The notes beneath the pieces are model-generated. The model worked only from the letters and a program-made list of their open reading frames with translations, had not been told where the DNA came from and did no database searches. A DNA stretch of 64,000 nucleotides. Origin: Flavobacterium sp. KS-LB2 (GTDB lineage: Bacteria > Bacteroidota > Bacteroidia > Flavobacteriales > Flavobacteriaceae). Made by a program: the position numbers and the translations under genes. This document shows, one piece after another, positions 44,576 through 54,609 of this stretch (position 1 is its first letter; each line of letters starts with the position of its first letter). The stretch spans positions 3,224,001-3,288,000 of the forward strand of contig NZ_CP145904.1 of the NCBI RefSeq assembly GCF_036895565.1. The letters run 5' to 3'.

Positions 44576-46129
44576 TTATTGAATAGTTGCTGGATACAAA
44601 ATACGATACAAGCCAACATTTATATTTTTGAAGTTAGACCCATACTTCGCATTTATAGCATCTGTAAATAAGTTTGCAATAATAGCGTATCCTCTTGGGC
44701 TTGGATGAACTCCATCTAGAGAAAACATCCCTCCTGTTACAAAAGCAGAAGTAGTAGTATAGCCATTATACGTTATGCCACCACTTGCCAATTGATCAGT
44801 TACACCTTTCAACTCTACAAAAGCTAATCCTTTTGCATCAGCAACCGCCTTAATAGTTGTATTGTAAGCATCAGTAGCTACTTTTACTTCGGCAATTTCA
44901 GCTTTAGTTAACACATCCTTATCTTGCATAGGATACGTTATGCCAAATTTATCTAAGGGCGCTGGAATACCTGTTGGTGCTGAACCAATAACCGTTTGAG
45001 CTACTAATACAACTAAATCATCTTTTGTAGCTTGTCTAGCTTGTCCAAAAACCTGACCGTAAAAAGTTGCAGTAGCTACTCCTAGGGTCGGCGTAAAAGC
45101 AGCTGTCAATTGAGCCGACAAATTAGGCAAACTTTCATCAACTATCAACAATGGATTAGCCACTGTAGCAGACATTAAATTAATTCTATCACCAGCACCA
45201 AAAGCCGTTAACGCTTGTTTTAAAGGCCCATACAACTGAGCATTTAAAGCCGTCACAGTACCCTGACCGACAGCTACATTACCACCACCCAAAACAGAAA
45301 TTGTTAGCGGATTATAAGGAACTGTGGTAAAATAAGGCAACGCTGTTACGTAAGGCAAATTAGCCACAACACCTTTTGCACCATTTGCCGTCATTGCATT
45401 TACTATGTTTGTGTATGCACTAGCAAAAACAGTTGGATCTGTAATATCATTACTTGCATAAGTAGCTGGATTTAAATTCCCAGTTCTATTTACACCTGAA
45501 CCTCCAGAGGTTGCATAACCTAAAATATCATTCCCACCTATCCATAACGAAAAGAAAGTAGGAGCTTGCGCAACCGCATCAGCCAAAACTGTTGTTGAAG
45601 CTGTTGAGGCAAATCTTGCAAAATAAGGATTAGCTTGACCTGTCGCAACTCCTGCAACATTGCCATAACCTGGAGCTACTAAATGATAACTTTTAGCACC
45701 GGGAACCCCCATATTATTAAACGGACCTGTTAATTTAGTAGTCACCTCTGTTGAGGGCCTTCCTGAAACAGGAACTGGAGCAGTTCCATTAAAAAACAAA
45801 CGTTGACCAAGGATTACGTTTCCACCTAGTAAAAGTCCACCAACATTATCAGCCATAAAAGGCGTTTTAAATTCTCCGCCTCCAGCCAAAGCAAATTGCT
45901 GTGAAATGATATTAGCATAAGAACCTTCTTGGCCTAATCTAAACAAAGCATTATCACTAAATCCAGCAGCGTAGGAATCCCCTAAAGCTACATACTTAGT
46001 TACAACTGCAGTACCTGCAGTTAAAGGTTGTCCGTCAGATGAATTTGCATCTACTACTACTTCGTCTTCATTATTACACGCTACAAATGCTAATGAAGCA
46101 AAAAGTAACCATTTGAAATTTTTTATCAT
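44576..46129 (-). CDS. SGNH/GDSL-hydrolase lipoprotein
   Basis: The 517-residue product is a lipoprotein (FVACNNEDE, with acidic residues after Cys as in Bacteroidetes surface lipoproteins). The four SGNH blocks are visible: ALGDSYAAG (block I, catalytic Ser), NMGVPGAKS (block II, Gly), WIGGNDILG (block III, Asn) and LDGVHPSPRGYAII (block V, Asp and His). The C-terminal position of block V is normal. It is 29 bases downstream of a TonB receptor on the same strand, so the pair probably handles one ester-containing substrate at the cell surface. The substrate is unknown. Confidence 0.88.
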   Translation of the reverse strand: MIKNFKWLLFASLAFVACNNEDEVVVDANSSDGQPLTAGTAVVTKYVALGDSYAAGFSDNALFRLGQEGSYANIISQQFALAGGGEFKTPFMADNVGGLLLGGNVILGQRLFFNGTAPVPVSGRPSTEVTTKLTGPFNNMGVPGAKSYHLVAPGYGNVAGVATGQANPYFARFASTASTTVLADAVAQAPTFFSLWIGGNDILGYATSGGSGVNRTGNLNPATYASNDITDPTVFASAYTNIVNAMTANGAKGVVANLPYVTALPYFTTVPYNPLTISVLGGGNVAVGQGTVTALNAQLYGPLKQALTAFGAGDRINLMSATVANPLLIVDESLPNLSAQLTAAFTPTLGVATATFYGQVFGQARQATKDDLVVLVAQTVIGSAPTGIPAPLDKFGITYPMQDKDVLTKAEIAEVKVATDAYNTTIKAVADAKGLAFVELKGVTDQLASGGITYNGYTTTSAFVTGGMFSLDGVHPSPRGYAIIANLFTDAINAKYGSNFKNINVGLYRILYPATIQ

Positions 46130-46158
46130 TGTTATTCTATTTTAATATGAATGATTCC

Positions 46159-48966
46159 TTACGGGTTGATTGTCCAAGAAGCAAAGTATTGTTGTCCAAT
46201 AAGACCTGCTCCTAATACTTGACCATATTCTTTACCTCCAATATTTGAAGCACCTATTTTTAAAGTTGATTTCAAAGAAGGGAAATTATAGTTTAATTGT
46301 ACGTCTATAACTGTAGCCGATTCTATTGTTCCATCAGCAAAAGAAGACTGCCACAAGTATTCACTATTCCATCTACCACTTACATTAAATCCAAAATTCG
46401 GAAATAATTTTTCATTACCAATAGATGCTTTTACACGGTGTTTTGGCGTATTGAAACCAGCTTCAAAACTTGCATCTTTTGATTGATCAAAATTAAATTC
46501 AGCATAATTGTAATTTGCTCCTATTTCAAAGTCTTTGTAAACCTTTCTAGACAAACCAACTCCAAAACCTAGTGATTCAATCTCCAAAGGAGTATTAGTA
46601 TACAATTGAAAAGCCCTCGTATTACCGTTTTGCAAAGCATGTAGCGCTTGTAACCCTTGAGGATTTGCCAATCCACCACCATCTATAGCAGAACCATACA
46701 AAGGAGTAACTACATTTAGATTACCAATAAAATTATTATAAACGTTATAATATCCATTGATATCGATAGATGTTTTATTTATAAAAGAACGGTATCCTAA
46801 TTCAATGGCCTTTACCTCTTCTGGTTTCACTAAATCTACGTTAGTTTTCTGCAATAAAGCAGGGTTCGCCGCTGCTGCAAAAGCTCTAACTGAAGTAGCA
46901 GTATAAGAATTATTATAAGCATTTGTCCCATTAATAGTTACTGTATTTCCTCCTGCAAAGGCTTGACCGACAGCCGTAGCAATTGGCAATGTTTCTACAA
47001 ATCGTGTTAAGTTATCCGGTGCGGAACCTAACAAAATAGCACTTCCAACATTGAATCCAATATATTGATCTTGAGTAGAAGGGTTTCTGAAACCAGTCTG
47101 GAAAGAGCCTCTGAAATTATGATTTTTATTTTGACCTCCAGAATACACCAAAGAGATTCTCGGAGAAATATTTCCTTTAAAATTTTGTGCTTTATCATAA
47201 CGAATAGATCCCGTAAACTTTAAACGATCATCCATCATTTTCTTCATCACCTGCGTATAAGCTCCGTATTCATCATAACGAATTGGACCATCTGCATCAG
47301 TATAAATACGACCAAATGAATTCAACTCATATTGTCTGTATGAACCTCCAACTTGGATTTCAGCAAACTTGATCAAATCTTTAAAATTGTAATTTCCATC
47401 AGAGTGATAAATTCTTGAATTATCAACTAATTTAGAACCTGTCAAAACACTTGGATCATTAACCACTTGATTGAATGCATTTTTAAACTCAGGGGAACCT
47501 GGCAAAAACCTTCCAGTATCTGCCGTAGCTCTAGCGCGAGCATGAGATTGCTCCGGAGTAAAGCCTCCTAAAGTAGATTGTACATAGGCTCCTGCATATT
47601 GACCGAACCAAGTAGCATCACTTTTCCATTTTCTATTCACATTAATACCTGTAAACAACATATCATACGATTGACCACCATCTTCAGTTGTAGTGTATCC
47701 TCTTAAAAAGAAGTTTTTACCTTTGAATTCAATTTTATGTTGTTGCATAAAGAAATTATTCAAGTAATAACGATTAGCACCTTGATATACGGTATTACCA
47801 AAGCCAAATTTACTTTGCACAATTACTTCTAATCTCTCATCTCCAAATGGACGTATATGCAATGAGGCATCGATTTTGGTATTAGAAACCTTATTGTCTG
47901 TCAAATCTACTTCATTGTATCCCGTTCTGCTAACATTCGTATTAGGCAATAAATTAACAGCAGAAGCCGGTATTAAATTTTGTGCCGCTAAAGCAGAACC
48001 AACACCTTTTATATTAGTAGCAACTTCATCACCATAAATATTAATACCATCATAATCTATTGAATTTCTATCTATACCTTCACGCGTTTTATCATCATAA
48101 TTTACAGCATGCCATTCTGTACCCCTCATGTATGTAAAGTTAACTTTACCTGCAACATACTTGTTAAATGCTTTTGCCATACGCACACCATAATCAATAT
48201 AATCATTAGTACCCGCTGCTTTTTGAGTAGTCTGTCCAAATTTTGCATAAGCGGTTATTCCTTGACTTGTAAAAGGACTTCTACTAGACATAAATAAAAT
48301 ACCATTGAATGCATTAGCACCATATAAAGCTGACGAAGCTCCAGGCAGTAATTCAACACTTTGTACATCAATTTCAGACACTCCAATTAAATTCCCCAAA
48401 ACAAAGTTTAACAATGGTGATGAATTATCCATACCATCAACCAATTGCATAAAACGAGTATTTGCAACAGATGCAAATCCACGCGTATTTATAGATTTAA
48501 ATGACATACTTGAAGTATTCATTTGAACTTCTTTTAAGTTTTCCAATCCATCATAAAAAGAAGGAGAAGCTGTTTTCTTAATTTCAGCAATTCCCATTCT
48601 TTCGATAGTAACTGGCGACTCCAGAACTCTCTCAGGAGTCCTTGAAGCAGAAACTACGATTTCATCCAATTTATTCTCCTCGTCTAAAAGCTTTACAGAA
48701 ATTTTTTGACCAGCAGAAGAAACATTAATTTTTTGAGATGTAAACCCAACACTCGTAACCTCAATGGTAAAAGGTGGTTTTCTAGACGATTGCAAAACGA
48801 AAGAACCATCGATATCAGTAATAGTACCTGAAGTATCTCCAACAATTTTAATGTTGGCTCCAGGAATAGGTTGGTTGTTACTGTCTGTAACAATACCTGA
48901 AATTGAATTTTGAGCAAAAGTTAGGCTGCAAAAAAACAATGACAAAAAAAGTAAATACACTCTCAT
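46159..48966 (-). CDS. TonB-dependent outer-membrane receptor with N-terminal carboxypeptidase-regulatory-like domain
   Basis: The 935-residue product has a signal peptide (ends TFAQ), an N-terminal CarboxypepD_reg-like domain (about residues 20-105: ISGIVTDSNNQPIPGANIKIVG, TDIDGSFVL), a plug domain (about 115-230), and a beta-barrel ending in an aromatic-containing strand (QQYFASWTINP). It lacks the SusC length and a SusD partner; the neighbour is an SGNH hydrolase. It would import a substrate using TonB-ExbBD energy. The substrate is unknown. Confidence 0.9.
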   Translation of the reverse strand: MRVYLLFLSLFFCSLTFAQNSISGIVTDSNNQPIPGANIKIVGDTSGTITDIDGSFVLQSSRKPPFTIEVTSVGFTSQKINVSSAGQKISVKLLDEENKLDEIVVSASRTPERVLESPVTIERMGIAEIKKTASPSFYDGLENLKEVQMNTSSMSFKSINTRGFASVANTRFMQLVDGMDNSSPLLNFVLGNLIGVSEIDVQSVELLPGASSALYGANAFNGILFMSSRSPFTSQGITAYAKFGQTTQKAAGTNDYIDYGVRMAKAFNKYVAGKVNFTYMRGTEWHAVNYDDKTREGIDRNSIDYDGINIYGDEVATNIKGVGSALAAQNLIPASAVNLLPNTNVSRTGYNEVDLTDNKVSNTKIDASLHIRPFGDERLEVIVQSKFGFGNTVYQGANRYYLNNFFMQQHKIEFKGKNFFLRGYTTTEDGGQSYDMLFTGINVNRKWKSDATWFGQYAGAYVQSTLGGFTPEQSHARARATADTGRFLPGSPEFKNAFNQVVNDPSVLTGSKLVDNSRIYHSDGNYNFKDLIKFAEIQVGGSYRQYELNSFGRIYTDADGPIRYDEYGAYTQVMKKMMDDRLKFTGSIRYDKAQNFKGNISPRISLVYSGGQNKNHNFRGSFQTGFRNPSTQDQYIGFNVGSAILLGSAPDNLTRFVETLPIATAVGQAFAGGNTVTINGTNAYNNSYTATSVRAFAAAANPALLQKTNVDLVKPEEVKAIELGYRSFINKTSIDINGYYNVYNNFIGNLNVVTPLYGSAIDGGGLANPQGLQALHALQNGNTRAFQLYTNTPLEIESLGFGVGLSRKVYKDFEIGANYNYAEFNFDQSKDASFEAGFNTPKHRVKASIGNEKLFPNFGFNVSGRWNSEYLWQSSFADGTIESATVIDVQLNYNFPSLKSTLKIGASNIGGKEYGQVLGAGLIGQQYFASWTINP

Positions 48967-49281
48967 TCGGTTATAATTTGTTGGTTTATGATGCCAAAGT
49001 ACAAATATTTTTGATATTAATAAAAAAGCGACTAAAAAAATTCATATTTATCAGTTTTTCTACCTCATTAGCTCTTATTCTATATTTATTTTTTATTGTT
49101 ATATGTTAAAAATTATGTAATAATACTATAATATCATTATGCATGCATACAAAAAATACATTAATCACAAAAAAATTATTAATTATTAGATATTTGATAA
49201 AAGTGATAAATGAGATAAAATTTAACGTTTTATTCAATCATTTAAAGCATTTAAAAAAGTCAAAAACCTAAAAAAATATTC

Positions 49282-49314
49282 AAAAAAAAGCCCCAAAAGA
49301 AAATCTTTCGAGGC
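49282..49314 (-). terminator. Terminator after glmS
   Basis: On the minus strand GCCTCGAAAGA pairs with TCTTTTGGGGC (two G-T pairs) around a 3-base loop and is followed by eight T. It lies 42 bases beyond the glmS stop. The rest of the 389-base gap 48967-49355 is very AT-rich and shows no gene. Confidence 0.8.
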
Positions 49315-49355
49315 ATAATTTAAAATAGTGTAAAAAATATGTTTTGCAAAAAAAA

Positions 49356-51203
49356 CTATTCCACTGTTACTGATTTTGCTAGATTACGAGGCTGATCAAC
49401 ATTACAACCACGCATAACAGCTATATGATATGACAAAAGCTGCAAAGGAATTGTAGTAATTAATGGCGATAAAGCGTCTGATGTTTCTGGTATTTCAATA
49501 ACATAATCTGCTAATTCACGCACTTGTGTATCTCCTTTAGTTACTACAGCAATAATTTTCCCACTTCTGGATTTAATTTCCTGAATATTACTTACAATTT
49601 TGTCATAGTGTCCTTGCTTTGGCGCAATAACCACTACTGGCATATGTTCGTCAATTAATGCAATTGGCCCGTGTTTCATTTCAGCCGCAGGATATCCTTC
49701 AGCGTGAATGTAAGATATCTCTTTAAGCTTCAAAGCACCTTCAAGAGCAACAGGAAAGTTATATCCTCTTCCTAAATAAAGACAATTAGGAGCATCCTTA
49801 AAAGTAGAAGCAATTTCTTTTGCCTTTTCGTTAGTCTCCAAAGCTTCTTTAACTTTTTCAGGAATGATTTCTAATTCTTGCAAATAGGTATGAAAATCAC
49901 TGTTTGATAAAGTTCCTTTAGCTTTTGCTAAACGCAAAGCAATCATAGTCAGAACCGTAATTTGAGTTGTAAATGCTTTTGTAGATGCTACACCTATTTC
50001 AGGACCAGCATGTGTATAAGCTCCTGCATGAGTCTCTCTAGAAATAGAAGAACCCACTACGTTACAAACACCAAATACAAATGCACCGTGTTCTTTAGCC
50101 AGTTTTATAGCTGCCATAGTATCTGCTGTTTCCCCAGATTGCGAAATAGCGATAACTACATCTTTACTGTTTATTATTGGATTTCTATATCTAAACTCTG
50201 AAGCATATTCTACTTCAACTGGAATACGTGCAAACTCTTCAAAAACATACTCTGCAACTAAACCTGCATGCCATGAAGTTCCACAAGCTACAATGATTAT
50301 CCTCTCCGCATTAAGGAATTTTTCTAAATTATCCTCAACTCCCGCCATTTGAATAATACCCTCATTAGCATGAAGTCTTCCGCGATAGGTATCTTTTATA
50401 ACACTTGGTTGCTCATAAATTTCCTTAAGCATAAAATGATCGTACCCACCCTTTTCAATTTGCTCTAAATTCATTTGAAGCTCTTGAATATACGGATCAA
50501 CCAAAGAATCATCTTTGATTTTTCTAATTTTCATTGCTTTGTGCAATCTAATATTTGCCATTTCACCATCTTCAAGATAGACCGCATTAGAAGTATATTC
50601 GATAAAAGGCGAAGCGTCCGAAGCAATAAAATATTCTCCTTCTCCTACACCAATTGCTAATGGACTTCCTAATCTGGCAGCAACAATTTCATCTGGATTT
50701 TTTTTATCAAAAACAGCAATCGCATAAGCTCCCACTACTTGATTCAAAGCCACTTGAACTGCTTTCCCTAGTTTTAAATGCTCTTTTTTTTGTACTTCTT
50801 CAATAAGATTTACCAATACCTCAGTATCAGTATCCGAATGAAAAATATACCCACGTTTTATTAACTCTTCTTTTAAAGGCGCATAATTCTCAATAATACC
50901 ATTATGAATTATTGCCAAATCGCCTGAATTAGAAAGATGGGGATGAGAATTAACATCATTTGGAACACCGTGCGTTGCCCAACGTGTATGCCCAATTCCT
51001 ATAGATCCGTTTGTTGTAATTGCTGCTGAAGCTTTATCTTCAAGATCTGAAACCTTACCTTTTGTTTTACAAAGTTTCAATTCTTCTCCATCATACAACA
51101 TCACACCAGCACTATCATAACCTCTATACTCAAGACGCTTTAATCCCTTTATTACAATAGGATAAGCTTCTCTATAACCGATATAACCAACGATTCCACA
51201 CAT
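49356..51203 (-). CDS. glmS: Glutamine--fructose-6-phosphate aminotransferase (isomerizing)
   Basis: GlmS makes glucosamine-6-phosphate for peptidoglycan and lipopolysaccharide. The 615-residue product has the class II glutaminase domain with the catalytic Cys2 (MCGIVGYIGYREA), RLEYRGYDSAG, GIGHTRWATHG and the SIS domains with ACGTSWHAG, SQSGETADT and the C-terminal LAKSVTVE. The conserved Lys in that tail closes the active site. It is the last gene of a unit that begins with the GT5-like gene, 6 bases after the DUF4270 gene. No glmS ribozyme is present in the gap. Confidence 0.97.
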   Translation of the reverse strand: MCGIVGYIGYREAYPIVIKGLKRLEYRGYDSAGVMLYDGEELKLCKTKGKVSDLEDKASAAITTNGSIGIGHTRWATHGVPNDVNSHPHLSNSGDLAIIHNGIIENYAPLKEELIKRGYIFHSDTDTEVLVNLIEEVQKKEHLKLGKAVQVALNQVVGAYAIAVFDKKNPDEIVAARLGSPLAIGVGEGEYFIASDASPFIEYTSNAVYLEDGEMANIRLHKAMKIRKIKDDSLVDPYIQELQMNLEQIEKGGYDHFMLKEIYEQPSVIKDTYRGRLHANEGIIQMAGVEDNLEKFLNAERIIIVACGTSWHAGLVAEYVFEEFARIPVEVEYASEFRYRNPIINSKDVVIAISQSGETADTMAAIKLAKEHGAFVFGVCNVVGSSISRETHAGAYTHAGPEIGVASTKAFTTQITVLTMIALRLAKAKGTLSNSDFHTYLQELEIIPEKVKEALETNEKAKEIASTFKDAPNCLYLGRGYNFPVALEGALKLKEISYIHAEGYPAAEMKHGPIALIDEHMPVVVIAPKQGHYDKIVSNIQEIKSRSGKIIAVVTKGDTQVRELADYVIEIPETSDALSPLITTIPLQLLSYHIAVMRGCNVDQPRNLAKSVTVE

Positions 51204-51209
51204 ATTTAT

Positions 51210-52811
51210 TTAATTAGGTTTTGTATAATAAATTTCAAGCTTCAACCTCTTATCATCCGCAACTGTTGATTTACCACCAAACAAAATAGTTCCTAAAGGA
51301 TTCATGACAGATGCTTTTGGAGCTCCAGAAATAAAAGCGTTTGGCGTTCTTAGTTTATGAGAAGCTATTGTTCCAATATCCTCAGTAACTACCAATCCCA
51401 ACTTTACATTGGTTGAATCTTTATACTTAACAAGATTTCTTATTTGATTTGTAACCCTAATTTTATAAGTTAATCCTCGTTTGCTAGTGGCGTTTATATT
51501 TATATTACCATCTAAAATAGTTTTCGATTTCTTAGCATTAGCACTATTTGTTGTAGCGTCTGAATAATAATCAACAATAGGTCGATTATTATTAAAATCA
51601 TACAAATAAATCCTTTGTGGCTCATAATTGCTCGCCATTGTAGCTGCATCAATATGAAAAACTAAATTTGCCTCGTTAATCAACCATCCACTATTTCTAA
51701 TCGCTTCTAACTGGCCTGGTGTATCAAAAAGACTTATTACGGCAACTGACCCCTCACCCCCTTTTAGGTACAATTTATCATCACCTTCAGTAGTATTTCC
51801 AGTATTTGGCAAAGCATTATAAGCAAGTCCACTATTTGCAAAATCAGTATTCAATAAACTCACTGAATTTCCAGTCATATTAAGAACTATGGTTTTCTTA
51901 ACTCGTGTAATTGTGGTCACACCAGCCGTTGTAGTTGACAAATCCTCATTATATTTTATAGTGATTTTACCTTCCTTAAAATTCAACATTGCTAAATTTC
52001 CTGCGCTGCTTCCTGATTTCTCCATTTTAAAATAAAGCCCTCTAAAGTATTCTTTAAAAACATCATTTGAAGCTAATTTTCCACTTGCTACAGCATCAAT
52101 TATTTTCGTTTTAAAGTAACCTTTATTCAAATTCAATTGCATCCCCGGAGGAGTTCTTGTAGTCGTAACCACCTTAGTAATTGAATCTGTACTAGTTACT
52201 ACATGCTCTGCTGGATCAAAGAAAAATTTATCGTTTTGAGCCAAATTCGAATCGTTGTTTAAACGACTCGGAATTTTAATGTTGTCAAATTCTGCATTTT
52301 GATTTGTAAAATATTTTTGAGGCTGCAAAAATCCACCAATAGGATCTGCATCTCTCATATAATAACCGGACTCAAAAACACTTAGTTTCATTTCGGCCTT
52401 GTCTGGTCCATATATAGAATCCAGCACATACTCATGACTACCATCTGTTTTTGTAACCGTTTTTGATGCATCATAATAATAAGGAACAGTCAAAACAACA
52501 CTTTCAATATAAGGTCTCGTACTTATTGTTGTTATAAAGGTTGACAAAGTTAATTGAGTTCCAAAATTTGCTGTAGTTTCACCAAAATTTGGATTATTAT
52601 AAATTCCCAAAGGATTTACCTCAAGACCATTGGATTGTATAGGTCCTGTTTTTTGATTATAAGCTAAAACATCGTACGTTTCTTTTTTGAGATCAAAATT
52701 GTTTTCACCAATTAAATCTCCTCCAATTTCATTATAATCTTTATCACAAGAATATAAAAAAACAACACTCGCAACTACCAGAATTTTCTTAAAAAAAGAA
52801 TTATTGTACAT
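51210..52811 (-). CDS. DUF4270 lipoprotein
   Basis: The 533-residue product is a predicted lipoprotein (FLYSCDKDYNEIGGDLIG). DUF4270 proteins occur widely in Bacteroidetes, often close to glmS and a GT5-like gene as here; I recognise the pattern from the N-terminal NEIGGDLIG and the C-terminal PLGTILFGGKS region. Function is unknown; a surface or periplasmic role is inferred. It overlaps no gene and is separated from glmS by 6 bases and from the GT5-like gene by 20. Confidence 0.85.
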   Translation of the reverse strand: MYNNSFFKKILVVASVVFLYSCDKDYNEIGGDLIGENNFDLKKETYDVLAYNQKTGPIQSNGLEVNPLGIYNNPNFGETTANFGTQLTLSTFITTISTRPYIESVVLTVPYYYDASKTVTKTDGSHEYVLDSIYGPDKAEMKLSVFESGYYMRDADPIGGFLQPQKYFTNQNAEFDNIKIPSRLNNDSNLAQNDKFFFDPAEHVVTSTDSITKVVTTTRTPPGMQLNLNKGYFKTKIIDAVASGKLASNDVFKEYFRGLYFKMEKSGSSAGNLAMLNFKEGKITIKYNEDLSTTTAGVTTITRVKKTIVLNMTGNSVSLLNTDFANSGLAYNALPNTGNTTEGDDKLYLKGGEGSVAVISLFDTPGQLEAIRNSGWLINEANLVFHIDAATMASNYEPQRIYLYDFNNNRPIVDYYSDATTNSANAKKSKTILDGNININATSKRGLTYKIRVTNQIRNLVKYKDSTNVKLGLVVTEDIGTIASHKLRTPNAFISGAPKASVMNPLGTILFGGKSTVADDKRLKLEIYYTKPN

Positions 52812-52831
52812 ATTTAATAAAAAAGTTTAAT

Positions 52832-53638
52832 TTAAAGAACCTCGTTTCTATAGAAATTAGTATACGCTTCTGCGAATGCATCTTTCGGTGCGAAAGGTAA
52901 AAAAGGTTTTCCTGAAGATTCTATATATTTTGTTAAACTTGGAGTCAGGTTTTCTGAGGCAATAATGACTGCATCCGAATGTTTAATAGTTGCCTTGATG
53001 ATATTTTCGTAGTCAGGAACTTCCAGATCCGAAATTGCTTCATCAGGAATACCGTCAAATTTGACTTTATTAATCATCTCTACATCTAAAGTGCCATCAA
53101 AAGATTGCCCGTAAACAGAAGTAACAATCTTTGTCTCTGAAAACAATGCTTCATTTTTATAAAAATGCTTCATGTAAATAGGCAACATGGCGGCCATCCA
53201 TCCATGAACGTGTATAATATCAGGAACCCAATTGAGTTTTTTTACGGTTTCAACTACTCCTTTTGCAAAAAAAATAGCACGTTCGTCATTATCAGGATAC
53301 ATCACACCTTCTTCATCAGCAAATGTGGCTTTCCTTTTGAAATACTCATCGTTATCAATAAAGTAAACTTGTATTCTTTCTTTTGGAATGGAAGCCACTT
53401 TTATAATCAAAGGCATATCCAAGTCGTTCACCACCAAATTCATCCCCGAAAGTCTAATTACTTCGTGCAATTGATGTCTTCTCTCGTTAATATTTCCATA
53501 CCTTGGCATAAAAATTCTTATCTGTCCGCCTTGATCATTAATCATTTTCGGCACGTCATAAGACATTAAAGAGACCTCATTTTCAGCGAGATAAGGCACC
53601 ACTTCAGATGATACATATAATATCCTCTTATCTTTCAT
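52832..53638 (-). CDS. GT5-like (glycogen/starch synthase N-terminal) protein, probably not a synthase
   Basis: The 268-residue protein resembles the N-terminal Rossmann domain of glycogen synthase (RILYVSSEVVPY, IHVHGWMAAMLPIY, and the Asp-rich middle), but it ends before the second GT domain. The substrate loop of true GlgA, the KxGG motif after the first strand, is absent: here VVPYLAENEVSLMSYDVPK takes its place. The product is usually annotated as 'glycogen/starch synthase', and that is unlikely to be its activity. It heads the unit with DUF4270 and glmS and diverges from panC. Confidence 0.82.
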   Translation of the reverse strand: MKDKRILYVSSEVVPYLAENEVSLMSYDVPKMINDQGGQIRIFMPRYGNINERRHQLHEVIRLSGMNLVVNDLDMPLIIKVASIPKERIQVYFIDNDEYFKRKATFADEEGVMYPDNDERAIFFAKGVVETVKKLNWVPDIIHVHGWMAAMLPIYMKHFYKNEALFSETKIVTSVYGQSFDGTLDVEMINKVKFDGIPDEAISDLEVPDYENIIKATIKHSDAVIIASENLTPSLTKYIESSGKPFLPFAPKDAFAEAYTNFYRNEVL

Positions 53639-53676
53639 ATTGTAATTTACTTAATTTATTGGCAATAAAAACCATG

Positions 53677-53684
53677 CAAAATTA
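53677..53684 (-). promoter_or_regulatory. -7 element of the GT5-like gene
   Basis: TAATTTTG, followed by C, on the minus strand lies about 39 bases before the start codon. Confidence 0.4.
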
Positions 53685-53715
53685 CAAAATTTTATGCAGT
53701 TATTAACTAAAATAG

Positions 53716-53723
53716 TAAGTTTG
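53716..53723 (+). promoter_or_regulatory. -7 element of panC
   Basis: TAAGTTTG, followed by C, lies 23 bases before the panC start, back to back with the promoter of the GT5-like gene in the 108-base divergent gap. Confidence 0.45.
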
Positions 53724-53746
53724 CATTTAATTTTAATAATACTGCC

Positions 53747-54595
53747 ATGCCTATTTTCTACGGAAAAGCATCTTTAATCGACTATTTGAAATCAATAAAA
53801 ACCGTCCATTCCACTATTGGGTTTGTTCCTACTATGGGCGCTTTACATCAAGGTCATTTGGCATTAATGCAAAAATCATTACTAGAAAACGACTCTACCG
53901 TTGTGAGTATTTTTGTAAATCCAACACAGTTTAACAATCCTGATGATCTGGCAAAATACCCAAGAACATTGGAAGAAGACGTAAAAAAACTTACTGATTT
54001 AAATCCAAATATAATTCTATACGCACCATCTGTTGAAGATATTTATGATGGAAAACCGCTTTCTCAATCTTTCGATTTTGATGGATTAGAAAACCAAATG
54101 GAAGGCAAATTCAGACCTGGACATTTTAATGGTGTAGGCACGATTGTAAAACGTCTTTTTGAAATAGTGGAACCAACAAATGCTTATTTTGGCGAAAAAG
54201 ATTTTCAACAATTGCAAATTGTCAAAAAAATGGTACTTAAAAACCACCTACAAGTAAATGTAATTGGCTGCCCTATATTTAGAGAGGCCAACGATCTTGC
54301 CATGAGCTCCAGAAACGAACGCTTATCGACAGAGGAAAGAAAAGAAGCTGCTATTATCTACAAAACACTTATCGTGGCAAAAGAAAAATTTGCAACCAAT
54401 AGCACTACCGCTATTTCAGAATGGGTTCAAAAATCATTCGACAATAATCCTCGCTTCTCATTAGAATATTTTGTAATTGCTGACGAAGCAACACTTTTAC
54501 CGTGTACCCGAAAAAATAAAAATAAAAAATACCGTGCTTTCATTGCGGTACTTGTCAATAATATTCGATTGATTGACACCATATCATTAAATTAA
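53747..54595 (+). CDS. panC: Pantothenate synthetase
   Basis: PanC joins pantoate and beta-alanine with ATP. The 282-residue product has VPTMGALHQGHLALM (the HxGH-type ATP site), the FVNPTQFNNPDDLAKYPRT segment, and GEKDFQQLQIVKKMV and AMSSRNERL further on. Length fits. It lies upstream of panD with a 14-base gap, so the two genes supply both branches leading to pantothenate (panD makes beta-alanine). Confidence 0.96.
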   Translation: MPIFYGKASLIDYLKSIKTVHSTIGFVPTMGALHQGHLALMQKSLLENDSTVVSIFVNPTQFNNPDDLAKYPRTLEEDVKKLTDLNPNIILYAPSVEDIYDGKPLSQSFDFDGLENQMEGKFRPGHFNGVGTIVKRLFEIVEPTNAYFGEKDFQQLQIVKKMVLKNHLQVNVIGCPIFREANDLAMSSRNERLSTEERKEAAIIYKTLIVAKEKFATNSTTAISEWVQKSFDNNPRFSLEYFVIADEATLLPCTRKNKNKKYRAFIAVLVNNIRLIDTISLN

Positions 54596-54605
54596 TTTAC
54601 TTTTG
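54573..54605 (+). promoter_or_regulatory. Promoter of panD inside the end of panC
   Basis: TTG (54573-54575), 22 bases, then TACTTTTG (54598-54605); the panD ATG follows 4 bases later, so transcripts from here would be nearly leaderless. The element overlaps the last codons of panC. Confidence 0.5.
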
Positions 54606-54609
54606 TAGC

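Noticed and set aside
48967..49355. Possible glmS ribozyme or regulatory RNA near glmS
   Set aside because: This gap lies downstream of glmS, and the gap upstream of glmS is only 6 bases; only a terminator was seen.
51210..52811. DUF4270 protein as part of a SusC/SusD-type system
   Set aside because: No SusC is adjacent and the sequence does not resemble SusD; the lipoprotein signal alone is not evidence.
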